64,000 nucleotides of DNA from Candidatus Vallotiella sp. (ex Adelges kitamiensis) (GTDB lineage Bacteria > Pseudomonadota > Gammaproteobacteria > Burkholderiales > Burkholderiaceae), in NCBI RefSeq assembly GCF_020342435.1, contig NZ_CP080504.1, positions 565,692-629,691 of the forward strand, in the 5' to 3' direction. Under the pieces are notes generated by a model, which was given only the letters and a program-made list of their open reading frames with translations, was not told the origin of the DNA and searched no databases. The translations under genes and the position numbers were made by a program. Below are positions 9,943-22,104 of this stretch, piece after piece. The number at the start of each line of letters is the position of its first letter. Positions within the stretch are counted from its first letter, which is position 1.

Positions 9943-11004
9943 CTATACGCAATCGATGATTTCGGTTTTACTATCGGGCACGTTTAACAATCTAAGCATA
10001 GAGATTAATTGCGCTAGGTCTTCCGGCATCTCCGAGTGCCAAGACACTAGCGCGTTAGTAGCCGGGTGCGTAACTGTAAGTTGCCATGCATGCAGTGCTT
10101 GACGCGCAAAGCTATTAGGAAGCACAGGTCTTTTCCGAGAGTTGCGCCCACAGCCGTACAGCTGGTCGCCGAGTAACGGATGACCCGCATCAGAAAGGTG
10201 GACTCGGATCTGATGTGTGCGTCCGGTATACAAGTCACAATACAGCTTTGACACTGGGTGTCCGGACCATATCCCAGTATCTGCGGTCATAAAATGCGTA
10301 TGTGCTGGCTTACTAGTAGCTCTTGCAAGAACTGCCATTCTCGTACGCTTACGCGGATCACGTCCAATAGACTTGCTGATACAGCCACTCGGCGGTGTCA
10401 CGCCCCAGGTAAGAGCAATGTAGCGCCGCTTAACTGTGTGTGCCTGCAACTGCCTGACCAAATGAACCTGTGCAGCCAGTGTGCGTGCAACCACCATCAG
10501 ACCTGAGGTATCCTTATCTAGACGATGCACGATGCCTGCACGCGGTAACCCGGCAGCGTCCGGATAACGATACAGCAGACCGTTGAGCAGCGTACCACTC
10601 CAATTTCCCGCAGCCGGGTGTACGACTAGCCCAGCCGGCTTATCGATTACAGCTAGGGTATTATCTTCGTAGAGAATCGTCAATGGCATTGGTTCTGGCG
10701 CGGATGCTGATGCCTGCGGAGGCATATCGGGTACGAACCGCACGGTTGCACCTAGATGCACTGGCTGACGTATCCAACACTGTACGCCATCCAACGTCAC
10801 GCGACCCTCGCCGATCCAGGTTTGGAGGCGACTCCGCGAGAAGGCTGGAAATAGTCTTGCCATTGCCTTATCTAGCCGCTCACCTACTAGCGCTAATGGT
10901 ACCCGTGCAACTTGCTCATTGAGGCGTTCTGCACTTTCGCTTAGATTATAATTAGTGTTGTATAAACAAGCACCGGTATTAAACCGCTTATTTAAGCGTA
11001 TCAT
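9943..11004 (-). CDS. rluD: 23S rRNA pseudouridine synthase RluD
   Basis: RluD converts uridines 1911, 1915 and 1917 in helix 69 of 23S rRNA to pseudouridine. An N-terminal S4 domain (GERLDKAMARLFPAFSRSRL and WIGEGRVTLDG) is followed by the RluA-type catalytic domain with the active-site motif GIVHRLDKDTSGLMVVA, which contains the catalytic Asp. GRTHQIRVHL is also intact. I place the start at the ATG at 11004 (MIRLNKRFN, 353 residues). An upstream ATG at 11088 would run into bamD. bamD diverges 16 bases away, and the pgeF relic lies downstream, the classic bamD/rluD/pgeF arrangement. Confidence 0.93.
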   Translation of the reverse strand: MIRLNKRFNTGACLYNTNYNLSESAERLNEQVARVPLALVGERLDKAMARLFPAFSRSRLQTWIGEGRVTLDGVQCWIRQPVHLGATVRFVPDMPPQASASAPEPMPLTILYEDNTLAVIDKPAGLVVHPAAGNWSGTLLNGLLYRYPDAAGLPRAGIVHRLDKDTSGLMVVARTLAAQVHLVRQLQAHTVKRRYIALTWGVTPPSGCISKSIGRDPRKRTRMAVLARATSKPAHTHFMTADTGIWSGHPVSKLYCDLYTGRTHQIRVHLSDAGHPLLGDQLYGCGRNSRKRPVLPNSFARQALHAWQLTVTHPATNALVSWHSEMPEDLAQLISMLRLLNVPDSKTEIIDCV

Positions 11005-11020
11005 CTGAATTTTACTAGAA

Positions 11021-11830
11021 ATGCAAGTTCTGAACGCATTGAGGATTGCTACTCTAACCACTGCAATGATGGTCGTCTCTGGGTGCAATAGTCTTCTACC
11101 TCAGTTAACGGATAACACGACAACATGGACAGATCGGGAATTATACGCAGAAGCTCAGAACGCTTTAAGCGCTGGTGACTGGAGTGAGTGCTCAAAGCAC
11201 TTCAAATTCCTGGAGGAACGCGATTTATTTGGTGAGTTCACACAACAAGCACAAATCAATATTGCGTACTGCCAATGGAGAGACCATAAAAAAACGGCGG
11301 CTAGGCAAGCGGTAAACCGTTTTATTGAGTTGTATCCAGATCATCCGAATATTGCATACGCATACTATCTTACAGGATTAATTGAATTTAATAGTAACCC
11401 AGATATATTGAATTATTTCATGGGTCAAAACATAGTTGAACGCGACTCAAAGGCGTTGCATGACTCATACAATGCGTTTCGTGTCCTTATCGAAAAGTAT
11501 CCGAGCAGCAAGTACACACTAGATGCAGTACAACGTATGCATTGCATCGTTAATATATTAGCTTTGAATGAAGTGAACAAGGCTAACTATTATTATCAGC
11601 GCGGAGCATATATTGCTGCAATTAACCGCGCGCAAATAGTGCTAAAAAAGTACCAAAATACAACGGCAACCGAGCATGCACTACATATAATGATATTAGC
11701 GTATCGTGCGCTGCAGCAGCAGAAACTAGCTGACGATAGCCAGCGTGTGCTTGAATCAACGTTTCCAGACAGCGCATACATCACTAATCGCATAGAGACT
11801 TTGCACAAGAGTATAAAACCTCAACACTAA
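11021..11830 (+). CDS. bamD: Outer membrane assembly lipoprotein BamD
   Basis: A 269-residue lipoprotein of the BAM complex that inserts outer membrane beta-barrel proteins. The signal sequence ends in the lipobox VVSGC (Cys at about residue 22). It is followed by tetratricopeptide-like helices, including AYYLTGLIEFN and AFRVLIEKYPSSKYTLDA typical of BamD. It is divergent from rluD with only 16 bases between the starts, so the promoters must overlap the genes. Retention fits a cell that still builds an outer membrane. Confidence 0.92.
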   Translation: MQVLNALRIATLTTAMMVVSGCNSLLPQLTDNTTTWTDRELYAEAQNALSAGDWSECSKHFKFLEERDLFGEFTQQAQINIAYCQWRDHKKTAARQAVNRFIELYPDHPNIAYAYYLTGLIEFNSNPDILNYFMGQNIVERDSKALHDSYNAFRVLIEKYPSSKYTLDAVQRMHCIVNILALNEVNKANYYYQRGAYIAAINRAQIVLKKYQNTTATEHALHIMILAYRALQQQKLADDSQRVLESTFPDSAYITNRIETLHKSIKPQH

Positions 11831-12286
11831 TTGTCAGCAATTCTACGAATGCTGTAGACTGAGAGCAGTTTTTTGTAAAAAATCTGTCGTACTATTTTCA
11901 ATCATGTGTAAATCGCAATTATCTGCTCTTTGAAATCGGTAGAGGCACTAAATTAATAAACAGCAAAATATAGTGAAAAGCACTAGCGTCAGTAAGCACT
12001 ATAAAAATAAAGTTCAGCGGATGATGCGTGTGCATCATATTTAATTGAAGTCCTGCGTCCTGTACTTATAGTGAGATACATAAAGAAAGTCATACATCCC
12101 TAAAACTAGTTGTTGATATATAATCTATTATAAATTACATATAATCTAGTTATCTGTTGAAGTCAGATTTATTATCAATCTAGTGAAAACCGCCCGACCA
12201 AGCGGCAATAATAATTCTAGATAATCAATAGATGTATCTATTGCTAGACTAGTCTAAATTTTTCCTCTACTGCAGCACGGTTGAGA
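11831..12286. other. Gap between convergent bamD and purA
   Basis: About 456 AT-rich bases between the ends of bamD (plus) and purA (minus). I see no gene. A short inverted repeat (CAATAGAT-GT-ATCTATTG, near 12225-12242) lies near the purA end but is too small and lacks a T-run to call a terminator. Confidence 0.4.
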
Positions 12287-13684
<1,398 letters not shown>

Positions 13685-13740
13685 CTACCTACATTTATAT
13701 ATACACTATTGTTGATTCACACATACGATATTTTTAGTTT

Positions 13741-14895
13741 TTAACGTAGCTCAACAGTCCACGCGTTTCCATGCTGTACAAGCACACGATCACAAGCGAA
13801 TTCATCTAAGGTATGCTCATGCCCAGGCAACGCCTGAATCACGGTCTCACCATTATCTCGTAAGAGTGCTACAGTAGCACGTAGCGCAGAATCATGATTC
13901 CATGGAGCTAGAATAGCACTAGATCGCGCCTGTCGCGGCGAAATTCTAGCTACTTCACGTAAGTCTAGAGAAAAACCAGTAGCTGGTCTCGCTCTCCCAT
14001 ACGCAAGACCGACATAATCATAGCGGCCACCTCGGGCTACAGCATTTGGTACGCCATCGACATATGCACAAAACATAACACCACTATGATAGGCATAGCC
14101 GCGCAGGTCAGCTAGATCAATTGCCACGTTCGTATCGTCGATCTGCGCAACAAGAAACGCAAGTTCATTTAGCGCACATGTGAGCGCTGGCCACGCCGGC
14201 AACCGGGAATGCGCTTCATTAATTACTGATGCATCACCATATAGCATAGGTAGCGCGAGCAGCGCATCGCGTACTGGCTTTTCTAAGTCATGTGTAAGCT
14301 CATCTAATCGAGGCACATCTTTACCAGCTAATGCTTCATATAGCGCAGGGCCTAGTTCAACGGCGCGTTCATCGGCTCCTAGGAGCGCAGCTAGCACACC
14401 GGCATGGCACAAGTCTAATCTTACTGGACCTAACTCAGCGAGGCGTAAGCTATCAAGCATTAATTGCTGGATCTCTACATCTGCTTCCAAACCTGCATGC
14501 CCGTATATTTCAGCCCCAATTTGGATCTGATCTCGCGTCGCATGCAATCCACGGGGACGTGTATGTAATACATGGCCTGCATAGCATAACCGCGTGACGC
14601 CTTGTCGGTTTAGTAGGTGTGCATCGATACGCGCGACTTGTGGCGTAATATCTGCACGTAACCCTAACGTCTGCCCAGACAATTGATCAACAAGCTGAAA
14701 CGTGCGTAACGCTAAATCGCTGCCGCTTCCAGTTAACAGTGATTTCAGGTATTCAAGAAGCGGGGGCATAACCATTTCATAGCCATATGAACGGAAACGA
14801 TCAAGAAGAACGCGACGCAACTCCTCGAGTTTACGGGCACCCGATGGCAACACATCAGCAATATTTTCAGGCAACAACCAAGTTGGCATGAGCAC
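13741..14895 (-). CDS. hisZ: ATP phosphoribosyltransferase regulatory subunit HisZ
   Basis: A 384-residue class II histidyl-tRNA-synthetase-like protein that activates the short form of HisG in histidine synthesis. It begins [24 protein letters not shown] and keeps the family's [15 protein letters not shown] and [21 protein letters not shown]. It lacks the anticodon-binding domain of true HisRS, which is encoded separately in this window. Its presence implies that a short HisG and histidine synthesis are retained elsewhere. Order hflC-hisZ-purA is as in Burkholderia. Confidence 0.93.
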   Translation of the reverse strand: MLMPTWLLPENIADVLPSGARKLEELRRVLLDRFRSYGYEMVMPPLLEYLKSLLTGSGSDLALRTFQLVDQLSGQTLGLRADITPQVARIDAHLLNRQGVTRLCYAGHVLHTRPRGLHATRDQIQIGAEIYGHAGLEADVEIQQLMLDSLRLAELGPVRLDLCHAGVLAALLGADERAVELGPALYEALAGKDVPRLDELTHDLEKPVRDALLALPMLYGDASVINEAHSRLPAWPALTCALNELAFLVAQIDDTNVAIDLADLRGYAYHSGVMFCAYVDGVPNAVARGGRYDYVGLAYGRARPATGFSLDLREVARISPRQARSSAILAPWNHDSALRATVALLRDNGETVIQALPGHEHTLDEFACDRVLVQHGNAWTVELR

Positions 14896-15153
14896 AAATC
14901 CAGTGGCGTGACGTAGTGCAGCGCGATTAGCTCTCTAACATTAGCAGGTGCACAATCCAAAACCGATTGTAGTCAGCCCGCTGTTATATCTGTGCTAGCA
15001 CCAGTTGCCGTAGCATTATAAGGTGTTAAGCTACAGTATCAGTGATAAGCCACTTATTAGAAAAACGCTATTATGAGCGAGAGTACAGCACGCTCTGCGT
15101 GGTGTACCTCTTTTTGAGAGCACCAATCTGTACGCGATTACAGAAGCGTGCGC

Positions 15154-16056
15154 TTAGTGCTTGCGCTTCTGTACAGCTGGAATAGCCATAGAGCCTGCCG
15201 AATTTTTCATAAATCGGAAAAACTCGCTATTTAGATCGGCAACTACTATATCACCCTTACCAATACTGCGTCGATAAGCCTCTAGGCTTTGATAGAAAGC
15301 ATAAAATTTTGGGTCGCGGCTGAATGCGCTTGCGTAAATGGCCGCAGCTTTAGCATCACCATCTCCTTTAATTTTCTGAGCTTTTTTATATGCATCAGCA
15401 ATTACTATTTCACGCTGTTTATCTGCATTAGCACGAATACGCTCGGCCTCAGCAGCACCTGTCGAGCGCTGCTCATTAGCGACTTGCTGACGCTCTGCTT
15501 TCATCCGCTGATATACTGACTCGCTAATATTCTCAAGCAAATCAACGCGACGAAGCCGCACATCAACAATATCAATGCCTAAGTTTGATGCGTCGCGTTT
15601 AACCTTCTTACGAACAGCCTTCATTACGATTTCACGTTCGTTAGACACTACCTCTGAGATTGTTCGTTTCGTAAATTCTTCATTCAGCGCTGCGCAGATA
15701 ACTTGAATTAATCGGTCTTGTGCTAATGAGGCATCACCACGGACGCTAACGTAGAACTTACAGGGATCAACGATCCGCCATTTTACAAATAAGTCAACTA
15801 ATAAATTCTTTTTTTCAGAGGTAATATAACGATCCGCCTGTAGATTATCGATTGTCTGAATACGCTTGTCCATATATATTACGTTCTGGAAAGGCGGTGG
15901 TGCTTTCAAATGCAGCCCAGGCATTGAAATAATCTTCTTGACCTCGCCGAATGAAAATACAATCGCATACTTGCGTTGGTCAACAATAAATATCATTGAA
16001 GAGCCGACAAACAATATGAGAAATATAGTAACGATAAGAGCAATGAATCGATGCAT
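15154..16056 (-). CDS. hflC: HflC, regulator of FtsH protease
   Basis: A 300-residue SPFH/band-7 membrane protein. An N-terminal membrane anchor (IALIVTIFLILFVGSSMIFI, about 5-24) is followed by the band-7 domain (QRKYAIVFSFGEVKKI onward) and a long coiled-coil rich in Ala, Glu, Lys and Arg (about 185-240). With HflK it forms a cage that sequesters FtsH at the membrane. It starts 12 bases after the hflK stop, so they are one unit. Length is normal. Confidence 0.95.
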   Translation of the reverse strand: MHRFIALIVTIFLILFVGSSMIFIVDQRKYAIVFSFGEVKKIISMPGLHLKAPPPFQNVIYMDKRIQTIDNLQADRYITSEKKNLLVDLFVKWRIVDPCKFYVSVRGDASLAQDRLIQVICAALNEEFTKRTISEVVSNEREIVMKAVRKKVKRDASNLGIDIVDVRLRRVDLLENISESVYQRMKAERQQVANEQRSTGAAEAERIRANADKQREIVIADAYKKAQKIKGDGDAKAAAIYASAFSRDPKFYAFYQSLEAYRRSIGKGDIVVADLNSEFFRFMKNSAGSMAIPAVQKRKH

Positions 16057-16068
16057 AATGTACCCTTC

Positions 16069-17418
16069 TTATTGACCTTCGTCGCGACTGCGGAAAAGCT
16101 CCCGGGAGCGGGTCGTATCATGACTTGTACCAACTACTGGTTGTCCTTGAATTGCTTTCCCACCGACTGAGCCTTCGACTTCTAATACTCTATCCTGTTG
16201 GCTATTATTAGCAGCCTCTTTTCTATTAATTTGTAGACAGGAGCGCTGAGATGGTCTTACCTTGTCTAAAGGTAGATATAGTAGGTTGTTACTCGCCCTA
16301 CTATCTACAATCACCTTTGTGACATTTGCATAGACCTGCTGCATTGTGTCTAGATACATTCGTTTACTAGTAACTTCTGGCGCTTTTGCATACTCAGCTT
16401 GAACCTGATTAAAGTGGGCGGCGTCGCCCTCGGCTTGAGCTACTACCCGCGCAAGATAGCCGTTGGCATCTGCCACTATCCGAGCGGCAGTTCCCTGGGC
16501 AAGCGGTACTACATTGTTTGCATATGCTAAGGCTTCATTCTTCGAACGCTCACGATCCTGCCCCGCTTTCACTGCATCATCGAATGCAGATTGAACTTGT
16601 TGAGGCGGCTGCACGTTTTGCATTGTCACGCTGCTTATACTAATACCTGTTTTGTACTGGTCTAGTATTCGCTGGATTTGCTGGGACAATTCTAGTGCGA
16701 CCTGCTCGCGTCCTTCATATAATACGTAGTCCATCGTATTTTTACCTACGATTTCACGCACCGTAGTTTCGGCGGCCTGTATTACTGCATCTTCCGTATC
16801 GACGTTATGAAAGAGAAATGCAGCTGGGTCCTTCACGCGATACTGAACCGAGAAACGTACATCAATAATATTTTCATCTTGAGTTAGCATCGACATATCT
16901 TTTAGATTTGTCGAACGGATTATATTATCTCGTCCAATTTCAGCTGAACGCACCTGCGATAGATTAACAATCTCATTACTTTGAAAGGGATACGGTAAGC
17001 GCCATTGAATACCAGAACTAGTCGTATACATGTATCTACCAAACTGAAGCACGACACCAGCTTGTCCTTCCTGCACAATATAGATGCCGCTAGCTATATA
17101 AACAGTAATTAGCATACTAAGGGCAATCCCCAGACCAAGATATCCGCCATGGCCATTACTCAAGTTTTTTGAGCCAGGGCTGCCACTTTTGTTGCTAGGA
17201 TCTCTATGACTGAACAGTCGATTAATCTGACGATTAAAGTTACGCCACAGCTCATCTAAGTCAGGTGGACCTTCCCGGCTAATCTTGTTAGTATTGCGTT
17301 GATCCCACAAACGTAGCAATGCATTATTAATTTTTTGGTTGTCCCAGTATAAAATTTTTTTTAAAAAAAAAGCTCGAGTGCGTTGCCACGTATTTTGAAT
17401 GTTTCTATTATTAACCAT
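16069..17418 (-). CDS. hflK: HflK, partner of HflC and FtsH
   Basis: A 449-residue SPFH/band-7 protein. A hydrophilic N-terminal region (containing GPPDLDELWRNFNRQINRLF, about 51-70) precedes one membrane helix (LGIALSMLITVYIASGIYIV, about 96-115), then the band-7 domain with QEGQAGVVLQFGR, and a coiled-coil tail. The family-typical RDRERSKNEALAYAN-like stretch is seen as GQDRERSKNEALAYANNVVP. The N-terminal stretch is less Gly-rich than in free-living relatives. It forms a heteromeric cage with HflC. Confidence 0.95.
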   Translation of the reverse strand: MVNNRNIQNTWQRTRAFFLKKILYWDNQKINNALLRLWDQRNTNKISREGPPDLDELWRNFNRQINRLFSHRDPSNKSGSPGSKNLSNGHGGYLGLGIALSMLITVYIASGIYIVQEGQAGVVLQFGRYMYTTSSGIQWRLPYPFQSNEIVNLSQVRSAEIGRDNIIRSTNLKDMSMLTQDENIIDVRFSVQYRVKDPAAFLFHNVDTEDAVIQAAETTVREIVGKNTMDYVLYEGREQVALELSQQIQRILDQYKTGISISSVTMQNVQPPQQVQSAFDDAVKAGQDRERSKNEALAYANNVVPLAQGTAARIVADANGYLARVVAQAEGDAAHFNQVQAEYAKAPEVTSKRMYLDTMQQVYANVTKVIVDSRASNNLLYLPLDKVRPSQRSCLQINRKEAANNSQQDRVLEVEGSVGGKAIQGQPVVGTSHDTTRSRELFRSRDEGQ

Positions 17419-17460
17419 ATCATAATCGGTTATTGCGAAATGTATTTATCAAATCGATTA

Positions 17461-18699
17461 TTAATCAATACTATGCTCTATTTTGCGAATATACTCGCTA
17501 TCAGACACGCTACTAGCTATTATGCTAGCTGCATCCGAATGCGAACTATCGTTGTTAGGATAGGCAATATTATTGTTGGTGCTAATACGATCTTGATCGT
17601 ACCTCAATGTCTGCTCACCAAGTGCTATTTTGGCTATCAAGTCGCATAAAATATCGAGTCCTTGGCCGGTCCTCGCACTCACAAAAATGTGCTCAATATT
17701 CCCGAACTCATCTCTCTCAATTATATTGACTCGACTCGCTAACTCAGGTTTCTGGTCAATCTTATTAAAGATAATAAGTTTCGGAATTGATGCTGCGCCA
17801 ATCTTAAGCAAGACATTATTAACCTGTTCGATCTGGTTTGCATATACAGAGCTAGATACATCAACGATATGTAGAAGCAAATCAGCATGAAAAGTCTCCT
17901 CTAGAGTTGCACGAAAAGCTGAAATTAATTGGTGCGGCAAGTCGCGAATAAAGCCGACCGTGTCAGAAATCACGACATTACTTACTTCACGAAGGTAGAA
18001 GCGGCGAGATGTCGTATCTAATGTCGCAAATAATTGATTGGCTACATAAGTTTTTGTCTTAGTCAGTGCATTAAACAATGTTGACTTGCCGGAATTCGTA
18101 TAGCCGACCAAAGATACGGACAGTCTACAGTTACGTTCACGCTGGCAACGCTGTATGCTACGTTGGCATTTTAGCTTACACAATTTTCTGCGTAATATTT
18201 TAATGCGCGCGCCAATCAATTTCCGATCAGTTTCCAACTGTGTTTCACCTGGACCCCGCAATCCGATACCGCCTTTCTGTCGCCCCAGGTGTGTCCATGC
18301 TCGAACTAAGCGTGTGGATAAGTATTGTAGCTGCGCTAGTTCTACTTGTAACTTACCTTCATAACTACGCGCGCGTTGTGCGAAGATATCAAGAATTAGG
18401 CTTGTACGATCAACAACACGTTGCTCTAGAGCGCACTCTAAATTGCGCTGCTGCGCCGGCGATAATGCATGGTTAAAAATAAAAATGTTTACATCATTTT
18501 TTTGGGCACTACGCTGAAGCTCCCCGAGCTTTCCACTGCCGATAAAATAGGCAGCATTGGGGCTCGAACGTCGACCTATCAGCGTTAGCACTGGGCGGGC
18601 TCCAGCACTGATGGCAAGCAAACTTAGCTCTTCAAGACTAGCTTGAACTTGAGCAGAGTTCTTTCCGAAATTTATACTAACAAGCGCTGCATTAATCAA
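17461..18699 (-). CDS. hflX: HflX ribosome-associated GTPase
   Basis: A 412-residue GTPase that binds and can split stalled 70S ribosomes. The N-terminal HflX domain has LIGRRSSPNAAYFIGSGK and RVVDRTSLILDIFAQRA. The glycine-rich GIGLRGPGETQLETDRKLIG leads into the G domain with P-loop GYTNSGKST (G1), DTVGFIRDLP (G3) and NKID (G4). The C-terminal 60 residues are Ser- and Asn-rich and poorly conserved. Gene order hfq-hflX-hflK-hflC is conserved in proteobacteria. Confidence 0.95.
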   Translation of the reverse strand: MINAALVSINFGKNSAQVQASLEELSLLAISAGARPVLTLIGRRSSPNAAYFIGSGKLGELQRSAQKNDVNIFIFNHALSPAQQRNLECALEQRVVDRTSLILDIFAQRARSYEGKLQVELAQLQYLSTRLVRAWTHLGRQKGGIGLRGPGETQLETDRKLIGARIKILRRKLCKLKCQRSIQRCQRERNCRLSVSLVGYTNSGKSTLFNALTKTKTYVANQLFATLDTTSRRFYLREVSNVVISDTVGFIRDLPHQLISAFRATLEETFHADLLLHIVDVSSSVYANQIEQVNNVLLKIGAASIPKLIIFNKIDQKPELASRVNIIERDEFGNIEHIFVSARTGQGLDILCDLIAKIALGEQTLRYDQDRISTNNNIAYPNNDSSHSDAASIIASSVSDSEYIRKIEHSID

Positions 18700-18755
18700 A
18701 TCAATAGAATATTAGAGTATGAAAAAAGTTTGAGTCTGACCATAGTTATCTACCT

Positions 18756-19001
18756 TTACATCGAATGAGATTCTTCCGAATCAGGATAAAAGTTTACTAA
18801 TCGTGCTGGCACAACAGTTGAGATTGCGTGCTTGTATACCATTTGTGTAATAGTATTACGGAGTAATACCACATATTGATCAAAGGATTCGATATTACCT
18901 TGCAACTTAATACCGTTAACAAGATAAATCGATACCGGAACATGTTCCTTGCGTAGCGCGTTTAGAAACGGGTCTTGTAATAGTTGCCCTTTGTTGCTCA
19001 T
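18756..19001 (-). CDS. hfq: RNA chaperone Hfq
   Basis: An 81-residue Sm-like protein that pairs small RNAs with mRNAs. The Sm1 motif is [27 protein letters not shown] and the Sm2 motif is [11 protein letters not shown], both intact (near 9-36 and 55-65). The start MSNKGQLLQ matches Burkholderia. It sits 56 bases upstream of hflX. Its retention suggests some post-transcriptional control remains. Confidence 0.97.
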   Translation of the reverse strand: MSNKGQLLQDPFLNALRKEHVPVSIYLVNGIKLQGNIESFDQYVVLLRNTITQMVYKHAISTVVPARLVNFYPDSEESHSM

Positions 19002-19130
19002 AATAAACTCCGAGTTATTTTTTCAGATTAATAGTATAAGAGACAAAAAAGGAACGCAGGCAATCCTACACTATAGCCAACTCTTTAAGTTAATACCTTT
19101 ACTAGATAAATAATTATGGTAGCTTTAGTC

Positions 19131-20459
19131 TTAGCCTGCATAAGGATTTTTACTCGAACGAAACTCTATACGTAATGGGGTACCAGCAAGGCAAAAAGTT
19201 TTACGAAAATAGCCTTCGAGATAGCGTTTATACGCATCAGTGACCGCATCTAATGCATTACCATGGATCACAATAATCGGCGGGTTTTGTCCCCCTTGAT
19301 GGGCATAGCGTAACTTTGGGCGGATTGGGCCACGCCGCCTCGGCTGCTGGAATCGTACGGCAGAGATCAATGCCCGCGTAAGCTTAGGCGTTGACATCTT
19401 AGCTATCGCGGCTGAGTAGGCGGCATCTACAGAGCGCATCAACGCACCGATCTTTGTCTTTTCTGATGCTGAGATGTAATGTGAATTTGAGAAGTCTAGG
19501 AATCTAAGCTTTCGAGCTAGGTTAATCTTAGTACGCCGGCGTATGTGTTCATCGAGGCCATCCCATTTGTTCACGCCAATTACGAGTGCTCGACCCTGCT
19601 CGACAATAAAGCCGGCGATATGCGCATCCTGCTCTGAAATATCCTGCCGCGCATCAAGCAGTAAGATTACAACATTAGAATCAGCAATTGACTGCAGTGT
19701 TTTAACCACTGAAAATTTTTCAACCGCTTCAAACATTTTACCGCGCTTTCGCAAACCGGCGGTATCGATCAGCGTATATTGGCAACCTTGATGCTCAAAG
19801 TCGATATAGATAGAGTCACGCGTAGTACCAGGTAGATCATATGCTATCATGCGCTCCTCGCCAAGTAGAGCATTAACTAATGTCGATTTACCGACATTAG
19901 GCCGGCCGACGATAGCTATTTTTACTCCATTCTTCCGGGGCTCTTGGTCATGCGGGGCTTGATCCGCATAGGCAACGTCTAAAGCTTGCCCGATCATCTC
20001 AGTGACGCCGTCACCATGTTCTGCAGAGATTGCGTGCGGGTTACCTAAGCCTAGTTCGTAGAAATCCGCGGATACCGCGCTATACTTCATGCCCTCAGTT
20101 TTGTTAACAACTAGAAAAATAGGGCGACCCGCCTTGCGTAAGTAAGGGATAATCGTCCTATCTTGCGGTGTAAGCCCATTTCGGCCGTCGACTAAAAACA
20201 CTACTAAATTGGCCTCTTTAACCGCTCGACGTGTTTGCTGAGCTATCTCGTACAAAATGCTATCTTTAGAAGCTGGTTCAAAGCCTCCTGTATCGACAAC
20301 TAGGTAAGGTCGTTCACCAATACGGCCCTCGCCATAATGGCGATCTCGCGTCAGTCCAGGTAAATCTGCGACAAGTGCATTACGTGAGCGCGTTAATCGG
20401 TTGAACAGTGTAGATTTTCCAACATTGGGACGCCCAACGAGTACAATTACGGGCTTCAT
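19131..20459 (-). CDS. der: Der (EngA) GTPase for 50S ribosome assembly
   Basis: A 442-residue protein with two tandem G domains, the hallmark of Der. Both P-loops read GRPNVGKST (about residues 8-16 and 187-195), and each is followed by DTGG/DTAG and NK-D type motifs (NKTE, NKWD). The C-terminal KH-like domain includes ITRA-type [15 protein letters not shown]. It is essential for late 50S maturation. It lies 30 bases after bamB, conserved order. Confidence 0.97.
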   Translation of the reverse strand: MKPVIVLVGRPNVGKSTLFNRLTRSRNALVADLPGLTRDRHYGEGRIGERPYLVVDTGGFEPASKDSILYEIAQQTRRAVKEANLVVFLVDGRNGLTPQDRTIIPYLRKAGRPIFLVVNKTEGMKYSAVSADFYELGLGNPHAISAEHGDGVTEMIGQALDVAYADQAPHDQEPRKNGVKIAIVGRPNVGKSTLVNALLGEERMIAYDLPGTTRDSIYIDFEHQGCQYTLIDTAGLRKRGKMFEAVEKFSVVKTLQSIADSNVVILLLDARQDISEQDAHIAGFIVEQGRALVIGVNKWDGLDEHIRRRTKINLARKLRFLDFSNSHYISASEKTKIGALMRSVDAAYSAAIAKMSTPKLTRALISAVRFQQPRRRGPIRPKLRYAHQGGQNPPIIVIHGNALDAVTDAYKRYLEGYFRKTFCLAGTPLRIEFRSSKNPYAG

Positions 20460-20489
20460 GTTACTTTTCCAAAATACATACGTGCCAAC

Positions 20490-21650
20490 CTATCTTGGTC
20501 GAAAACCGTACAGGTCACCATCACGTGTCTGCACGATTAATGTATTACCAGCAACTACTGGTTGAGCGATGATTGCGCTGCTTGTTTTCTTCCGCGAGAT
20601 GAATTCACCGGTATCACGCGATAGAAAATGAACAAACCCTCTGCAGTCTCCGACTACTACTGCACTGCTAATAATCGCTGGCGCAGTAACAGCATATTCT
20701 TTTAGTTGCATATTCCGCCATAGGAACTCTCCGGTTATTGAATCGTATAGAGATACGCCAGACCATTCATCTGTCGACGCCACTACACGATCATCTTGAG
20801 CTAATCCACTATAACTAGAAAACGGTTGTGTCCACAGCGTACGCCCACTTAAGATATCGAAGCAACCAATCTGTCCCTGAAATGTCACCGCGCAAGTTTG
20901 AGATCCTACAACCGTTGGCGCGCCGGTCACGTCGTTAATACGTTCAACCTCAGTAATGCCGCGTGGATAGGAAGCTGGGGTTTTCCAGTATGGATTACCG
21001 TTTTGCAAATTGATTGCGGCAAGTGATCCACCCGGGAAGCCTGCTAACAGTGCATTGTTGCCAACAAATGTAATACAAGAGATAGCCCGTAAATTTAAGG
21101 GCACATTACGATTAACATACATCCATTTCTGTTCACCAGTCTGCGAGTTAAACGCCATAATGCGTCCATCAATCGTACGAACAAGTACGAAACCCTGACC
21201 TACTGCCGGCGGTGTAATAATTTCATTAAGGACATTCTTTTTCCATAAGACCTTTCCGTCGTCATCGAGTACAAATATATTACCTGTAAGCGTGCCGACT
21301 GCCGTCAGCGTACCATCGCTACCCACGCCGGCGGACAGATTTTCGCCCACTTGCGTATGCCATATTTCTTTACCATTAGTCGCATCGATCTTCATTACAG
21401 ATCCGTTCACGCTGCCTGCGTACACATAATTACCTATAGGGGCCAGGACAAACAAGCAGCTGCTAGATTTACCTACACTAGTCTTCCAAACTTCATCCAC
21501 CTCTAGCATGGTTTGGATCTGAGTGAGTGCGGTCGGGGCAAAAAGTATATCCTTCGTAAACGAACATGCAGCGAGCGTAGCTAATAAAAGCAAAAACGCG
21601 AACAACCGAACATAGTGGATAACAAAATTCATGAATAATGATAGATTCAT
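20490..21650 (-). CDS. bamB: Outer membrane assembly lipoprotein BamB
   Basis: A 386-residue PQQ-like beta-propeller lipoprotein of the BAM complex. The signal segment ends in a lipobox ATLAAC (Cys at about residue 29). Repeated blade motifs such as VYAGSVNGSVMKIDATNGKE, GKVLWKK and GRIMAFNSQTGEQKW are visible. Two in-frame ATGs (21650 and 21632) can start the signal peptide, and neither has a good Shine-Dalgarno. It lies 30 bases before der. With bamD in the same window, the outer membrane assembly machine appears retained. Confidence 0.93.
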   Translation of the reverse strand: MNLSLFMNFVIHYVRLFAFLLLLATLAACSFTKDILFAPTALTQIQTMLEVDEVWKTSVGKSSSCLFVLAPIGNYVYAGSVNGSVMKIDATNGKEIWHTQVGENLSAGVGSDGTLTAVGTLTGNIFVLDDDGKVLWKKNVLNEIITPPAVGQGFVLVRTIDGRIMAFNSQTGEQKWMYVNRNVPLNLRAISCITFVGNNALLAGFPGGSLAAINLQNGNPYWKTPASYPRGITEVERINDVTGAPTVVGSQTCAVTFQGQIGCFDILSGRTLWTQPFSSYSGLAQDDRVVASTDEWSGVSLYDSITGEFLWRNMQLKEYAVTAPAIISSAVVVGDCRGFVHFLSRDTGEFISRKKTSSAIIAQPVVAGNTLIVQTRDGDLYGFRPR

Positions 21651-21778
21651 GGAAAACTTAACTAATCGTTAATCAACAACAGGGTAGCTTATAGCCTTGT
21701 GACCGCTGTAAACTTATTGGCGCGTACCTACGCTTGACAAGATCTACTTGTAAGTATTTTTATCAACTACTATATTTT

Positions 21779-22024
21779 CTACTGTATATAGCATTTCCCG
21801 GCTAGTATCATGCTACGTAGTGTAAGTATTAGTACAAAGCATATCTTTATATTTATCACAATACGCGCAAACTGCGGCTTTTCTCCTAAGCCTGTTATTT
21901 TAGGCCGTGTTATAAGACAATACTGCTTATACAGGCTAGCACTGCTACCAAAGTTATAACTGATATAGGCAGCGCCTATATAAACGGCGTAAATAAAAGC
22001 ACAAGCAAGTAATAGATACTCTAT
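21779..22024 (-). pseudogene. yfgM: Possible relic of the YfgM-type TPR membrane protein
   Basis: Between hisS and bamB, where Burkholderia and E. coli have yfgM, a minus-strand frame with no start codon stays open for 81 codons. It begins after a TAG at 22025 and contains a hydrophobic stretch LLACAFIYAVYIGAAYISYN followed by FGSSASLYKQY. This resembles the membrane helix and following YNYYQ-S-AS-LY segment of YfgM, a periplasmic chaperone partner. No ATG, truncated length and unrelated remaining sequence suggest a decayed gene. The match is short, so this is only a candidate. Confidence 0.4.
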
Positions 22025-22104
22025 CTACAATACAAAATTTAAGTTGATTAAAGTTTCTTATTCGTAGTGATGATTTATCTAGTAGATACTCATTTGCCCA
22101 TTTA

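Noticed and set aside
14896..15153. Searched for the small DUF2065 gene that lies between hisZ and hflC in Burkholderia
   Set aside because: No frame with its hydrophobic pattern was found.
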